This document shows positions 1-12,200 of a stretch of 64,000 nucleotides of DNA, in pieces. This stretch comes from Toxorhynchites rutilus septentrionalis (lineage: Eukaryota; Arthropoda; Insecta; Diptera; Culicidae): the NCBI RefSeq assembly GCF_029784135.1, contig NC_073746.1:289222089-289286088 (forward strand), in the 5' to 3' direction. The notes beneath the pieces are model-generated. The model searched no databases. It was not told the origin of the DNA and saw only the letters and a program-made list of their open reading frames with translations. The stretch's first letter is position 1; the number at the start of each line of letters is the position of its first letter. Both the position numbers and the translations under genes were made by a program.

Positions 1-109
1 ATCTCTTTCACGGTCAAAATTTTGTTATGAGGAGAAATCAATTGAGACTATTCAAAGTGGACGAAGTTAAAGATAAAATATTTTCTGGTTTTTTTTTCTT
101 TTAGTTATA

Positions 110-230
110 CAGTGATTCGCCTCTAATTGGACATCTAGCTAATTGGACAGACTTGTAATGCGACATGAATAATTGGTTATTTGATTTTCTAATTGGACGT
201 TTTTATAAACATCTTTTGTGCATGTTTCTA
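110..230. repeat. Possible end of a pogo-like DNA transposon
   Basis: The motif TAATTGGAC occurs three times (124, 140 and 190), directly after a CAGTGATTCGCC-like start. Short repeats just inside a CAG-type terminus are common in pogo/Tigger-like elements. No matching inverted end was found downstream, so this is either a truncated end or a chance cluster. Confidence 0.25.
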
Positions 231-537
231 CAACACGATAAATTTTTAGAAATGTCTTCAACGTAGATTATGTATTTTACACACTTTTCTAATGGTTATT
301 TGTTATATTTTCAATAATATTTCAGTTTTAACTTGTTTATCATATTGTGTGGCATTTGTTGATATATACAGTCTATGACACCGTGCGGGAGGACAGGAGG
401 GTTAAAACTTTGTTGTATTATCTAGTACTACATTCATTTTCTAATGACTTTTTGATACAGTCAACTTTGGTAGACCGCAGCCTAACATTTGAACAATTAG
501 TCGCCCGTAATGCTCAAAAGTTTGGCCACCCCTGGTC

Positions 538-656
538 TATAGTGACTTTCAGTCTTTTGGCTGGTTCGTCACTCGGCCAACAGCTTTACATTTATTCCGA
601 AGAAAGAATGTCAGGAGTGAGAATAAACTCGATACTTTAGCGTAAGAGGTACTCGG
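538..656 (-). repeat. Degraded short tRNA-derived SINE
   Basis: Reads as a diverged minus-strand copy of the roughly 145-bp SINE that is intact at 17823 and 35344. Shared landmarks in order are GTGACTTTC, GCTGGTTCGTCAC, GAATGTC, GGAGTGAGAAT and the final GAGAGGT-like stretch. The tRNA-like head is incomplete and the A-tail is gone, which suggests an old insertion. Confidence 0.5.
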
Positions 657-1940
657 GCAGCAATAATTCGATTTATGATTTACTGTATAAAATAGTAACT
701 CATTGGCTTTCATTAAAATACATTCCCTTCCGACAAATTTCAGCACACTTCCGAATCAGATGCTTTAGATATCACATCCCCACCCGTCGTAGATTCTCAC
801 GCACCGCTGTTTCTCATTTGACCTATTTCCTGTAACAAGCCTATCCTTCAGCAGATAAATATATTTCAACGAAGAGACAACCCGCTGTGAAACATTAATC
901 TCACCAGGACCACGCCCGAAGACCGGAAAGATTGATATGTCAGTCCCAGGCGAAGGACAATTTCGTCGCATCCCTCGCACATGGGGCGAATCTAACAAGT
1001 GACCATCGTGTCTGAACGGTGGGTGAAAAAGGAAGAATCCATTACACCGGAACCAATTTCCGGTTCTGTTATTAATTCCGATAGCCATATATTCTGTCTT
1101 AGCATGAAGTACGAGAATGTCAAGCTACTTACAAATGAAATACAAGTACAGAGAATCAGCAACTCGAGATGTAACGGAATGGCAACGGTTTCGAAACACT
1201 CAATTTGTGGTTTTGCCACTGTGAGATGCGTTTCCCCCGGTGCGCTCGGTTGGTGGTGTATCAAAACAGTCGCCTTTAAAGCCACGGTGACACACATTCA
1301 ATAATCAACGAGAAACGCGCTTCGGTGGTTTGTTGAACAACGCGTTCCACAAGCGAGGCCACCGAAGGTTTCAAAGCCGCAAAATTTTTCCCACCTGGCA
1401 TGACCTGCCACTATGAAGGTTGTGTAACGAGCACTGAAACCGAACACAATGCGCCATCCTCGTCGTCATCGCCTTCGTCTACACGGGCGGGAAACTGTGT
1501 CGGGATTTTCAATAACTTCCACTTCCAGCCGGGCTGCACCGGTAGTGCTGGGGATGACAGTTTCACGGTTGATCCCGGCAGCGATTGAGTCACCGTGGTA
1601 TGGCACCTCAATAGGCGTAGGCATTTGGAGGAAAATGACAAAAAACAAAGAGGACTCCCCTAACGAACCGACGCTGAAATAATTGAATGAAAGCGGTACC
1701 GTCATTTATGGGAGTGTGGCCTAGAAAATCGGTACCTAACTGGGCTGAATTTGTTGGAGCGTTTGGAAGCATAGAGAGTAGTTTTTGTTCTGGGAATTTT
1801 GGGCAGATTGGGCTCATGAATACGATTTGCAATACAACTCGGAATGTTTTCAATGCATAAACTTCGGAGTGTCGGATTGAAGGGTTTCAACCTATCCGAT
1901 TAGCGGCTGTTTACTCACCCGCTGAATCAGTATTTCTCAA
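657..1940. other. Unassigned sequence, no supported gene
   Basis: Several short open frames overlap on both strands here (for example 999-1304 on + and 992-1297 on -). None has a recognisable domain, and frames open on both strands at once are typical of chance. The base composition is less AT-rich than the palindromic element that follows. I see nothing further. Confidence 0.4.
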
Positions 1941-1943
1941 GAC

Positions 1944-2945
1944 ACAGCCATTCCATGCCAAACCAATATAGTGGTTCACAGATTTTCGTGAAACGTGTTT
2001 TCTGAGAAAAGTTTGTTCTTTATCGAAAAATATTAGACCTGTATTTTTAATTTTTTCATTAGGGTATAATTAAAAAAATCGTTTTGAAAATTAGCTGGTT
2101 TTTTTTCTAAAAAAAGAATTCCCAAAAATTAGAATTTTGTTTTTTTTTTTGTTATTGATTGTATCTGTTTTTTGTAGTTTTTATGGTCAATGGATCAGGG
2201 CGCTATATTTTTCGATATTTTTTCTTGAAAGCTGAGGATTTTTTACATAACAAATCTAAAAATCAGAGATGTGTTCTTTTTTGTTTTTGAATTATGATTT
2301 TTTCAAAGTCAACCGATGGTCTGAAAAATCATTTTTCCCTTTATTCCAAAAATGATGTTTTTAAAAAGTCATAACTTTTGAACTACTGCACCGATTCAGA
2401 TAATCGACATATCAAATTAAAGTCAATGAGCTTAGTTTAATATGCCTTGAAACAATATTACACTTGCAATAGAAATTTATTTCTAGTCGCACAGGAATAT
2501 TGAACGAAAACTAAAAACATGTTAATTTTGAAAAATAGTAACTCAAAAAATAAAAAGAACACATCTCTGTTTTTCAGGTTTTTTATGTAAAAAATCATCA
2601 GCTATCAAGAATTTTTTTTAAAAAAGCGCCCTTGGTCCCACTACCATGAAAACTATATAAACAGATACAACCAATAATTACGAAAACAAAATTCTAATTT
2701 TTTTCTGGTTTTTTTATTTTTATTTTTTTGAAAATACCAGCTAATTTTCTTTAGTTTGATATGTCAATCATCTAAATCGGTCAGATCGGTCGTTTTTGGA
2801 AAAAGGGTATCAATCCCTAAAATTGAAATGGTCACCCTAATGAAAAAATTAAATATACACATCTAATGTTTTGCGATAGAGATTAAATTTAGCACTTTTC
2901 ATGAAATTCTGAAAATCACTATATCGATTTAGCATGGAATGGCAG
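1944..2945. repeat. Long imperfect palindromic element P1
   Basis: The two ends are inverted copies. The left end reads GCCATTCCATGC then ATATAGTG and, further in, TTTTTTCATTAGGGT. The right end reads the reverse complement of the same landmarks (CACCCTAATGAAAAAATTAA, then GCATGGAATGGCA). Inner blocks also pair, for example GAGATGTGTTCTTTT at about 2266 with its complement near 2556. The block order inside the two arms differs, so the arms were rearranged after they formed. There is no coding potential. It is probably a non-autonomous foldback or MITE-like element; I could not define a target duplication. Confidence 0.7.
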
Positions 2946-4262
2946 ACCAAATGTATGTTGTGAATGGGAGAGCAGAATTGGGGAATCGGTTTAGTTATTC
3001 AAAAGAACAATGATATCATTTCGTATTTAGAACATCTGGTGAGTACTAAAAAACAATTCTCCTGTTATTGTATCAATGATTTGAAGGTAATAATTTATTA
3101 AAATTCCCGTTGCATCAAAAACAAAACTGATGACTATAATCTTTTTGGACAATTTTGAACTCTCTTCTTGTTTCTTCGGAACTGTGAGTCAGACTTTAAG
3201 AATCAGAATTGAATAAGAAATTGAATTCCTATATAACGAACACAAAAAGCATTCGCGGGATAATAATATAAATCGTGAAGTCTATTATTAAGTATTTAGA
3301 AAAATAACAATGGGTTATGTCCAAGTGGCGACCGTATTGCTAAATTAGGACTTGGAAATTATTTTATTCAATTCGCTTGATTATCACCAAAATCTGTGAA
3401 GAGTTATTTATGAAATCTCGAAGTATGCCAAAACAATATCCGAAGTTTTGAAATGTTTATAGAATTTCGATGTATTCCAAAACAATGTCCGAAGTTTTGA
3501 AATACATTGAAATTTTATAAACAACTCTCCCCGGATTTTGGTGGCTCTGAAAAAGGCCGATGGTTTGAGTGGTTTTATAAATGTAGTTAAAAATGGTTGA
3601 TTCATAATTCACACACACTCTCGGTCATTGGTGGTTATATATTTGTTCCACCAGCACCATTATTCCACATTTTTAACCAATCAATCTGTTTTTGACAACG
3701 TATAATTAAACTAACAATATGTGCATGCGATACAAAAAAACGGAAGCTCTATCTACCAGAGGCATGGAAATCTACGCGCTACCTCCACCAAACCAAACCT
3801 CTAAGCGCGATATCTTCCGTTCACAATATCATCGACACTCCAAGATGATCTCGCTTTTGGACTTTGCATCGAGAAAAATTGGGAAACATCAGGAAAGACG
3901 CGATGCTGAAAAAGCGATTAACTTATCCAAACCCTAATAAGTTGAAAAAGGGTGGAGTTTAAATTGCAATATTTTCTCTCTCCACAGTTTCCGCAAAAAC
4001 GAATTCTGCATTTACATTTCGAGCGAGCAATTTACGCGCACCTGATTTGCAGTGATATATAAACCTCATTTGTACACCGCTGCTACATTAGTTGTTCGTT
4101 ACTGAAGGCACGGATAGGAAAGCACTGAACTGCACAGAACGAACATATATGTATGGAAAAAAGAAATGGATTTTAATTTTCTTTGATTTGAACCATTTAC
4201 GGATTATTAATCGTATTGTATAGCATATAAAACAAATCTTCAAAAAATCCGATTCAGTTGGT
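2946..4262. other. Unassigned AT-rich sequence
   Basis: No gene, RNA or repeat copy could be supported. A short local duplication is visible around 3415-3510, where the phrase AATATCCGAAGTTTTGAAAT and a close variant occur about 70 bp apart. A 72-codon open frame at 3719-3937 has no recognisable features. Confidence 0.4.
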
Positions 4263-4502
4263 ATGCGAATCATCAGTTCATTGGAAGCAAAAATAGTTAT
4301 TAACGGTAAAACTTTTTCACTAAAACGACACATGTGTTCTGATTTGGCACCCTTACTGAAAGACGTAGTCTTACGTATGGAAAGACATCCACTTGTATCG
4401 AGGGAAGAAGAAAAAATAGAGATTGACCAGACTCCGGCAGAACATTCCGAAAATCAGACTAATGACAAGTTTAATATTGACCCGATGGATACATCCCTAT
4501 AG
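4263..4502 (+). CDS. Short open frame of unknown nature (79 codons)
   Basis: An ATG-initiated frame runs to a TAG at 4500-4502. Its composition is protein-like: a basic and hydrophobic first half and an acidic, Glu/Asp-rich second half (EEEKIEIDQ, then NIDPMDTSL at the C-terminus). I do not recognise a domain. It ends about 10 bp before palindromic element P2. It could be the last exon or a remnant of a transposon gene, or simply chance. No splice site or poly(A) signal decides between these, so treat it as a candidate only. Confidence 0.15.
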   Translation: MRIISSLEAKIVINGKTFSLKRHMCSDLAPLLKDVVLRMERHPLVSREEEKIEIDQTPAEHSENQTNDKFNIDPMDTSL

Positions 4503-4512
4503 AACAATTTTA

Positions 4513-5490
4513 CGCCAAATCAGATGGCCGCTGACCTGACCCACTCCACTTTTTTTGAAACTCTTTGAAACTTACGATGGAAATGATGGATACTACCTAA
4601 AATCACAATTTTCATTATCATATGACCAATTTAAATTACGACTAATTTTTTGAAAAAGCGTACTCAAAATCATCGAATTTTATGTTTCATAAAATCGTTA
4701 ATCGTATCCAGATACCTGATTAAAATATAATGATTGATAAAGTTGTTGGAAAATTATTGACAATTTAGGAAAAACAACATTTTAACTAAAAAATCTTACT
4801 CAAAATTTGAATTCTATATTAAAAACTTGTATATCTCAAGTGAAACGTTATATAAAGTTTCCATGTAGAATCGCATGGAGATTCCTTTTTTATGTCCTTC
4901 TTCTTGGATGTTCTTAACGTTCCTAATGGAACTTTTGTCTTCTCAACGTAGGTATTACTTGCGTCATTTTTATTAGATTTATATTCCGAATAATACGCCT
5001 TGAATGCATTCTGGAGTGGCAAGCTTTAGAATACGCGTGAACACGGTGAAAATCGGAAGAAATTTCTTTGACGAAAAATCCCCCGGCCAGAACGAGAATC
5101 GAACCTAAACGTCCAGCATTAATATGTGGGACGCTAACCACTCTAAAACTCTTTTCTTAAATTTTCTAATTTTCACTAAGTATTGAAATTTCATAAATTC
5201 ATATCTGTATTTTTCTGCACTTCTCATCGAATTTTGTGAAATTGGGAGTGTTCTCCAATTAAAATATACAAAAAAAGGTCGAATGGGGGTGTTTTGAGGT
5301 ATAAAAATTTTCGATATTAAATTCAGTTTTTGAGTAAGACTTTTTAACAGTGCATTTGAAATGTTATTTTTACTAAATAGTACATAGATTTTACAACAAC
5401 TTTGTCAAATATCATATTTTATTCATACATCTGGGTCTTGAGTTACGATTTTTCGAAGGAAAGATCAATGATTTTGAATACGTCCTTCAA
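4513..5490. repeat. Palindromic element P2, interrupted by a SINE
   Basis: The left arm (about 4513-4860) and right arm (about 5290-5485) are inverted copies. GACAATTTAGG..AAAAACAAC..TCTTACTCAAAA on the left matches the complement of TTTTGAGTAAGACTTTTTAA and its surroundings on the right. ACTCAAAATCATCGA near 4662 matches the complement of TCAATGATTTTGAAT at 5467. A Feilai-like SINE lies between the arms. The first 130 bp (4513-4640) recur in inverted orientation at 9128-9258, so this is a dispersed family. No protein is encoded. Confidence 0.6.
4897..5150 (-). repeat. Feilai-like SINE, diverged copy
   Basis: Read on the minus strand, this begins with a degenerate tRNA-like head (box A AGAGTGGTTAGCGTC, box B GGTTCGATTCTCG) and continues through the body landmarks CGTCAAAGAAATTTCTTC, CACGCGTATTCTA and GAATGCATTCAAGGCGT. 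It ends in GAAGAAGGAC. Compared with the copy at 5756 it has many substitutions and a damaged 5' end, so it is probably older. It sits inside palindromic element P2. Confidence 0.75.
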
Positions 5491-5755
5491 CACGTGCAGC
5501 TCCGTGTCAGTCCCTAAGGACTGACATTCAGATTTTCGTTATAAACGTTAATCACTGGGACTGACAGTTACAAAATAAGGATACTAAAGTAAATTCGTGG
5601 GGCTTCTGATGAAACCACTAACTGTGAATAGTGGAAATCCGACGTGTCCCACGATTTTATTTTAGTTTCATCAATGCCCTTGATTAATGAAAGAAGGGGT
5701 GTGATAACTACTAACTGCTACTTGCCTTATTATTTTTAAGTTTTTAGTACACTCT

Positions 5756-6026
5756 TCTTCTTCTTCAATGGCACTAACGTTCCTAGAGGAACTGCGCCGT
5801 CTCAACGTAGTATTACTTGCGTCATTTTTATTAGTACTTAGTTGAGATTTCTATGCCAAATAACACGCCTTGAATGCATTCTGAGTGGCAAGCTCTAGAA
5901 TACGCGTGATCACAGTGCCAGTCGGAGGAAATTTCTTTGACGAAAAATTCCCCCGACCAGAACGGGAATCGAACCCGAACACCCGGCATGTTAGTTATGA
6001 CGCTAACCACTCGGCCACGGGAGCAC
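5756..6026 (-). repeat. Feilai-like tRNA-derived SINE, near-complete
   Basis: On the minus strand the element opens with a tRNA-like region carrying box A (TGGCCGAGTGGTTAGCG) and box B (GGGTTCGATTCCC), the internal RNA polymerase III promoter. A tRNA-unrelated body follows, and the end is a GAA-rich tail. It is flanked by a 14-bp target duplication, TTTTAGTACACTCT, at 5742-5755 and 6027-6040, as expected for LINE-driven insertion. The head cannot fold into a complete tRNA with acceptor stem and CCA end, so it is a SINE, not a tRNA gene. Related copies lie at 4897, 25841, 32160 and 61121. Confidence 0.9.
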
Positions 6027-6375
6027 TTTTAGTACACTCTCTGTATTATTATTATGTTTAATCGCAATGAAACCATTCAACATAAAAAGCTTTGCTAGTT
6101 TTTAGTATATTTTCTGTAGCATTGATACATTTCTCTACAATTTCCAACATCTTACCTATTTTTTTTTTCGGAATGTTTTCATTATGTACTGTATTCTATT
6201 AGTCAAATAATTTTATTTGATATCGATAGTGAGGGGATCGCAAATATACAAAGTCGTCCATTTTGTGGCGGCAAATTTTTTGGATTTGTGTTGTTCATAA
6301 TGTTATGTGTTCTCCGTATCAAGTCCATTTATTTGATACACATTTCCCAATTAACATTTTTTTAAAGATAATATG

Positions 6376-6670
6376 AAATAAACTATTTTATAGCGGTGGC
6401 CAAATTGGTTTTTTCAAGATCATGGAATTCGCAGTTTCATAATGACAACAGAGACAAGATTTGTTCCAAATTTCAGATCAGTCAACAGGAACGGGGTCAA
6501 ATTTATATTAATGTGGGACAACCCTACAGACATACAATCATACATACAAACAGGTCAAGCTGAATGAAACCGAATGAAATGAGAAGTAATTGACTATATT
6601 GTGACTGCGGCCATCTAGGATTTGAATTCTTGATGATATACTGTGTTTTACTAGTCTAGCCCTTTATTTA
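6376..6670. repeat. Fragment of a dispersed repeat shared with the 39.5-40.4 kb array
   Basis: Shares an ordered set of phrases with 40262-40420: TGTTCCAAATTTCAGATCA, a GACCGG/CAGGAACGGGGT block, TTAATGTGGGACA, CTACAGACA and ACATACAAACNGGTCA. The end (GGCCATCTAGGATTTGAATT, then GTGTTTTACTAGTCTAGCCC) matches the repeated unit of the 39.5-40.4 kb array. It is non-coding, and the parent element is unknown to me. Confidence 0.6.
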
Positions 6671-7559
6671 ACACTAAACCTACCACGAGGGGTCAAATGA
6701 TCCATTTTAAACTTTTTGTCAACATTTTCTTGCAAATTACTTTTTCACAACATCATTTGCTTACACTACTTTTCTTAAAACATACATCGAATGCATTTTT
6801 CAGTGTTTACTCCTCTCTTGTTATTTTTTTAATGAGAAATATATGTAATCTGCCCTAATTACCGCAACGGGTCATTTGATATCAGAAAGATTTTTATGTG
6901 TGGTTGTGATACAAAACCATTGCATTACACATTTTTGCTATTGCTTTTTCTATATTTTGTTGTATTTGTGAATGAAGAGAGAAATAATTGTATTGCTGAC
7001 TATTCAAGCGAGCTAACAATAACCATTCCAAGCTACAGTGCTATTTTGCGTGACATTAGTTGTAATTTAATTATTTAGCTAATAATGGTTATCCCAAAAT
7101 GTCGAAATATACAGGGGAATGAAGGTATACCACGTTTCTCAACAAAACTATATAAATCGAGTAGTAGGTAGTGAATATAAATAATTCACTAACTATTCAT
7201 AAAGGGTAAACTTGTTTCAATAGCCTTAAAATTGCTTTCAAAACAGGCTATTGAAATTACCAATCGGTATATAATCGGTAACACTGCAACCAAATACATT
7301 TGGTTTTGTGATTTTTCAATCAAGTGCAATGAACAGGTGGTTATCGAGTTAGCATTAACCACTGGTGGGCTTCGAGTATCGAGGAGAATCTGGAAAGATG
7401 TTATCGTTATCGTCAAGTGCAATTAGCAGGAAGGCTTCTGAAGATTATTCTTCCTCGTCAGTAGGATATTTTCGTATCCAATATTGGATGCGCGCGCAAC
7501 GGAAAATGTTTCGCAAAGCGAAAATCATATAATTTTCAATCGGTTATTGCTCAGTAGCT
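6671..7559. other. Unassigned sequence with one small perfect hairpin
   Basis: No supported gene. At 7215-7226 and 7245-7256 a 12-bp perfect inverted repeat (TTTCAATAGCCT and its complement) flanks an 18-nt loop. This is a plausible small hairpin but has no other signature of an RNA gene. Confidence 0.4.
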
Positions 7560-8130
7560 GAAAGTTTCAAACTCAGAGAGTTCATTCGTTTCTAGTTTGC
7601 CTTCCAAATTGCCATCGTAAACCACACCTTCTCTCGATTCAATCACGGACAAAAAGCATACTCAAGCGATACTCTGGTGGTGAAACGCAGTGAACTGAAA
7701 AGTTTAAAGCCTCTTTAATCCAACATCATCATCATCATCGTGAAACGCATTCATTTTTCGTGAGAGCATCGACGAGACAACATCGTTACTGAACGAGCTG
7801 AACGAGCTGGACGGCGAGGCCTCGATCCCTTTACCTGGCCTGACCTGACCTGAAACGCATTCAGATTGTTTGTAACAGTGAGGGAGCGCAGAAAAGCCGA
7901 TCCATCAGGAGAAGAGAAGACGACTAAAAGAGTATCAGCATCGAAAAACATCGGAGACATCGGAGCAGCCGCCACACACACACCACACATACACGCGCGA
8001 AACTATTTTCGTTTGGTTGCCATCCAACATCGAGAAGATTCCGGAAAGATGTTATCGTTGCTGAAAAATAATCTGCCAGTTCCCCTAGGAATTGAAAAAA
8101 AAACATTCAAGCGAAAGAGTTTATTTTAAT
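7560..8130. repeat. Diverged fragment of dispersed family R1
   Basis: Contains phrases of the R1 family seen intact near 41.0 kb and 62.4 kb: AACTGAAAAGTTTAAAGCC, TTCGTGAGAGCATCGACGAG, ACAACATCGTTAC and GAGCTGGACGGCGAG followed by TCGATCCCTTT. GAGCTGAAC is locally duplicated and GACCTGACCTGA expanded. A short CATCATCATC run lies at about 7724. Non-coding. Confidence 0.5.
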
Positions 8131-8406
8131 GTTTTCTATCCATATAATACTGCGACCAAAATACGAACGCTAAAATTATGTAGACTGATTTGATGCAACA
8201 GATATTGTGTCTATTGGAAAAGGAATACAAATCATATCACAATACAAGCAATGTATTATGTATTGTAAAACTTTAGTGTGATTGCTTCTATTGCTGAATA
8301 TTTTGCCTTCAATGTAACGCTCTCTTTTTCGAAATCCCCCAAATACTCATTTATTCATTCATTCAGAATTGATGCAGTTGCAACTAAACACAAATGATCA
8401 CTAAAT

Positions 8407-9064
8407 CAAGGATAGTCCTACGTCACCCTTGCGGTTATACCACAGATATAACCCATTTCCTGTTTTTTGTATCGTACACGAAAATTACTCACACATTGAA
8501 AATGGCGTGCAGAGTTGTGTTCAGAAACACTGACAAATTTGTGAATTTTGTTGACATAAATCCTTTCTTCGGTATGGTTTTTTTCACTAAATTGAACTCG
8601 GAAACAAAGTGAACTAAAATTTTGTTTGGAATTCTTCCCAAACTACACGCCATTTTGCATGCTATTTACTAATACTAACCTTTATAGCATATCTGATGAC
8701 TGTCTAAGTTTGTTGGTCTGAGTTCACGATGGGTAGGCAATAAACCGCCCATTAATGGTGCAACTACTTTTTTTACATCAGAAATCAAGTTTTGTTTCAC
8801 TTTATACGCGGGTAACAATATTCATGTCAGAGTGTGGTGTGGATTGAAGTGAAGTTGAATGAAGAGGCAGATTTGTATTCATTAGTCACGTCTTTTAGAA
8901 TAACCATTGACTAGAATAGTCCATCAGTCATCCTCGCTCTCAACGCTCTTCAATTCATTTTCCAAATCATGTTGACGGCGAATGCCGAAATAGTCCTAGT
9001 CGAAGCGAAGCTACTGAGAGGAGAGTCGATTTTCGTTTTTCATCTTTGAAGATTTCGAACACTG
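8407..9064. repeat. hAT-like non-autonomous element, family B, copy A (5'-truncated)
   Basis: From 8462 this is colinear with the two halves of the element at 45545-49468: GTATCGTACACGAAAATTA, GTGTTCAGAAACNCTGACAA, CTGTCTAAGTT, AATAAACCG..CCCATTAATG, then GCGAATGCCGAAATAGTCCT and GAGAGGAGAGTCGATTTTC. It ends in a terminus resembling CGAAATA..CTG. Unlike the 45.5-kb copy it has no insertion after GAGTTCAC. The 5' terminus is missing: 8407-8461 is instead a block that recurs inverted at 63282-63340. No ORF is shared between the copies. Confidence 0.65.
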
Positions 9065-9127
9065 GTGAAAATACTCTTAAAGCGGACTGAATGAAAGGTG
9101 CAGCAAGAACAATCAGGAGCTCAACGT

Positions 9128-9258
9128 GTTAAAAAATCAATCGTAATTCAAATAGGTCATATGATAATTAAAATTGTGGTTTTAGGTAGTTTCCATCATA
9201 AGTACCAAGTTTAAAAAAAAAATGGAGTGGGTCGTATCAGCGCCCGGCTGATTTGGCG
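9128..9258. repeat. Inverted fragment of palindromic family P2
   Basis: The reverse complement of this segment matches 4513-4640: AATCAGNNGGCNGCTGA, CCCACTCCA, then GATGGAAA and CCTAAAA-CACAATTTTNATTAT, ending in CATATGACC. It is therefore a solo end of the P2 family. Confidence 0.6.
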
Positions 9259-12200
9259 AGGGATTGCTACTCGCTATATTCTAGAGGTGCGAAATAGCTT
9301 GAACCAAGCGCTAAGTAAACTTGATGTATCGATAGATCGCTGGTGGCTTTCGAGGTAGAACAAATATCATTTGGTAACATTTGTGAACTATTGTACAAAC
9401 CCGAATATTTCCTTAAAACACCCTGAGCTAACAACCGTATCTAACATCGTTGAGCATTCGTTTTGAAATCAAATGCCGCATAAAATACTCTTTTAGCACT
9501 GTACTTATAAAGTAGATTCACGAACAACCAACTGCCACAGTTATCATTCCATGTGCCTCTCTAGCGCGCCAAGCAACGCTATTCGTGCAATGTATTTCCC
9601 CGGAGTGTGACACTGCTCAAAAGTTTAATACCTTAATTTCGGCCATATCAGCCGGCAGACCAAATCCCAACAGCAGTACCGCAGCACGTTTAACACGTGT
9701 TACGTAATTCCATGTGGCGCCCTGGTTTCGGTGCAGAGAATTTTTCCCCACTTTTCCTGTTTGTTTCGCTATCCCTGGAGTGAGAGCACTAACTCGCTTC
9801 TCGCCTGTTTAAACAGACAAAGCAGTAGGACAAGAACGACAAGGAGATAAAAAGCATACATTCTTCGTTAGCACCGGACTGCGCTTTTTTGTGGCCCATT
9901 GCTGCTTGGTTTTATGCTCTTCTTACTCGGGTTGAGCTTTTTCGCTGGGCGTAAATTTTTTTTCTGGGTCCCCTTTTCATCCAAACCGGTGCAACATCAT
10001 GAGGGAGGAAATGGTTGCATCAGGGATGCGCGGATTCATTAAAGTCATTCTTTGATGGTCATCTTAGATGGTGGGAGTTGAGAGAGGAAGTGGTGTTTCT
10101 CAAAATAAAAAGCCGTACAAAAGGTCACCATTGTTCTAGGTGGTTGCACGAGTGTGTGTAGTTGCTAGAGGGAACTGGCACACCATGACATAACATTTGG
10201 GAAAGGTGACGAGCTGGACTATGGCTCGCCTCCAAAACTTCCCCAGCATCCTTCAAAGGTAGGTTTCTTTTGTGAACTGGAACTGCTGTCTGAAGAAGGT
10301 ATATACTCGGTGAAACTGTTTATCAGCTCGTTTTCTGGCAGTGTTTCAATAAAAGTTTAATGAGATCATTAGGGCCTCCACGACGCGGTGCAGTGGATGA
10401 TCTTTACTTGGGGTTTCTGCTCTTTCCTTAGTTGCACTTAACATTTATAGAACAATTCTTTTATTGTCTAGTGAAAAAGGACAAATTTCAAGCTTATGGT
10501 GAGTATTCACTTCAGAACATAAATTTATTTCCAGTGCCACATTCTCACGTTGAAAACATTGAAACTGTCATAATGCTATCCTTTTCGTCTAGTTCATAAA
10601 GCATATTTACATTGATAAAGTTAGACTCATCCAACCCGACTGCTGATCATTAATTCAACTTTGTCAATATTAATCCACAGCAAATGTTTGAACAGACTGT
10701 TGCAAAGTTTGAAATGTATTATGCGAGTCGGTGGAAACGAAAGCTAGCTGGCAATTGGGTGGAACCGGAACAATCCGTTCCACTCAGCAGTAACCATCTC
10801 GAAATGGAAAACTTTGGAATGAGCTAGGGATTTTCTGGCCCATGCACATAGGACGAGCCAAACTAACGAGCGTTCACCTTTCGTCCGTCTTGGGAAACTC
10901 CATTCGCCGCAATCGGAAGCACCGGGGCGGCGACGGAACCCCTTCATGAAAGTTTAAGACATCTGATCCATTATGATAGCGCCACCTTCCCCGTTTTGAG
11001 GGCTTTCCATAATTAATCACTAATCAACACTTAGTCGGCCTTCGTCTCCGGTTATGGCCTCCAAAGAAGCGCTAGGGGCTCAGTAGTCCTTCGAGGCAAT
11101 TAGCTAAAAAGTGTTATATTACTGACGTTGTGCAAATCTCCGGTGCTTCCATGATAGTCCTCAGCCGCGTGCGCGCCGATCACCCTCCTTCTCGGGATTG
11201 TTAATTTAATTTAAACTTAAACTTTGCTGGTTTTGTTTTACGAGCGAAAGTTTTGTTTATGTGCGCGCTGGGATCCTCGGAAGACTGCCGACAGAAAGGT
11301 GTATTTCTTGCGCGTAGGTGTTCATTTACGGGACATGGTCGCGTGTGTAACACATGACGTTAATTGCACTGATTGATGAGATGTCAACGACAATTGTGAA
11401 CCATAAATGAATTGCCGGCCACCGTTGAATTAATTTTTAGTAAACAAAGTAAAATACTGCTGACACTGTTGAACTAAGATTTTGGAATAAATAATACTTA
11501 TAAATACTCATTTTTATTTCCGTTGGAATGGTTCTTCAGTCGCTCAATAGTTTGAGAACTATCTACGTAAATAAATGCGGCGGGTTTCAATTCGGCGATT
11601 GAAGCAATGAAAACAAAATATCTACAAGATATTTTCTACAATCTCTACAAGATTGTGGATTTGTATAATGAAGGAAGCAGTGTAAGGTCAATTGTCAGCA
11701 TTGAAACAATTTTCCTGAGATCCGTGTGGGATCACTTAAGGGATACTATTTTTGAAAATGTCGAAAAAAGTAACTTCTTATTTGGCTCTTTATTTCTCTC
11801 CATTCATATCCAACTCATTACCCACGCCAACAGGAAAAACAAAAAGTAATCGAATATCACTATACAATTCGATACTCAAGTCGACGAAAAGCTTATGTTT
11901 TTGGTACCCTAGGTGTCATTATAACTTAGATAGTTGGTTTAGGCCACCCTCTCCTACTAAAGTATCTATATTTACCCATGTGTCTAATTAAACGAACCAA
12001 TTTATATTCAGTGCTCAATGACTCTTGATTAATTGGTTTATCAAGATATGTGAAAACGGAAGACATTGAAATTAAATGTGAGTTTATTCTATGTTTTCTC
12101 AAATATTTGAGGGGCTCAGAAGGAAAGGTGTGTAAGTGACTTGATCGATTTCTCTTCATCAACTTTTTCTTTAGTTAATAACTAAACTGCAAAAACGTTC

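Noticed and set aside
5950..6026. tRNA gene on the minus strand (box A and box B present)
   Set aside because: The tRNA-like part is the head of a Feilai-like SINE with a body, GAA-rich tail and TSD; the acceptor stem is not complete.
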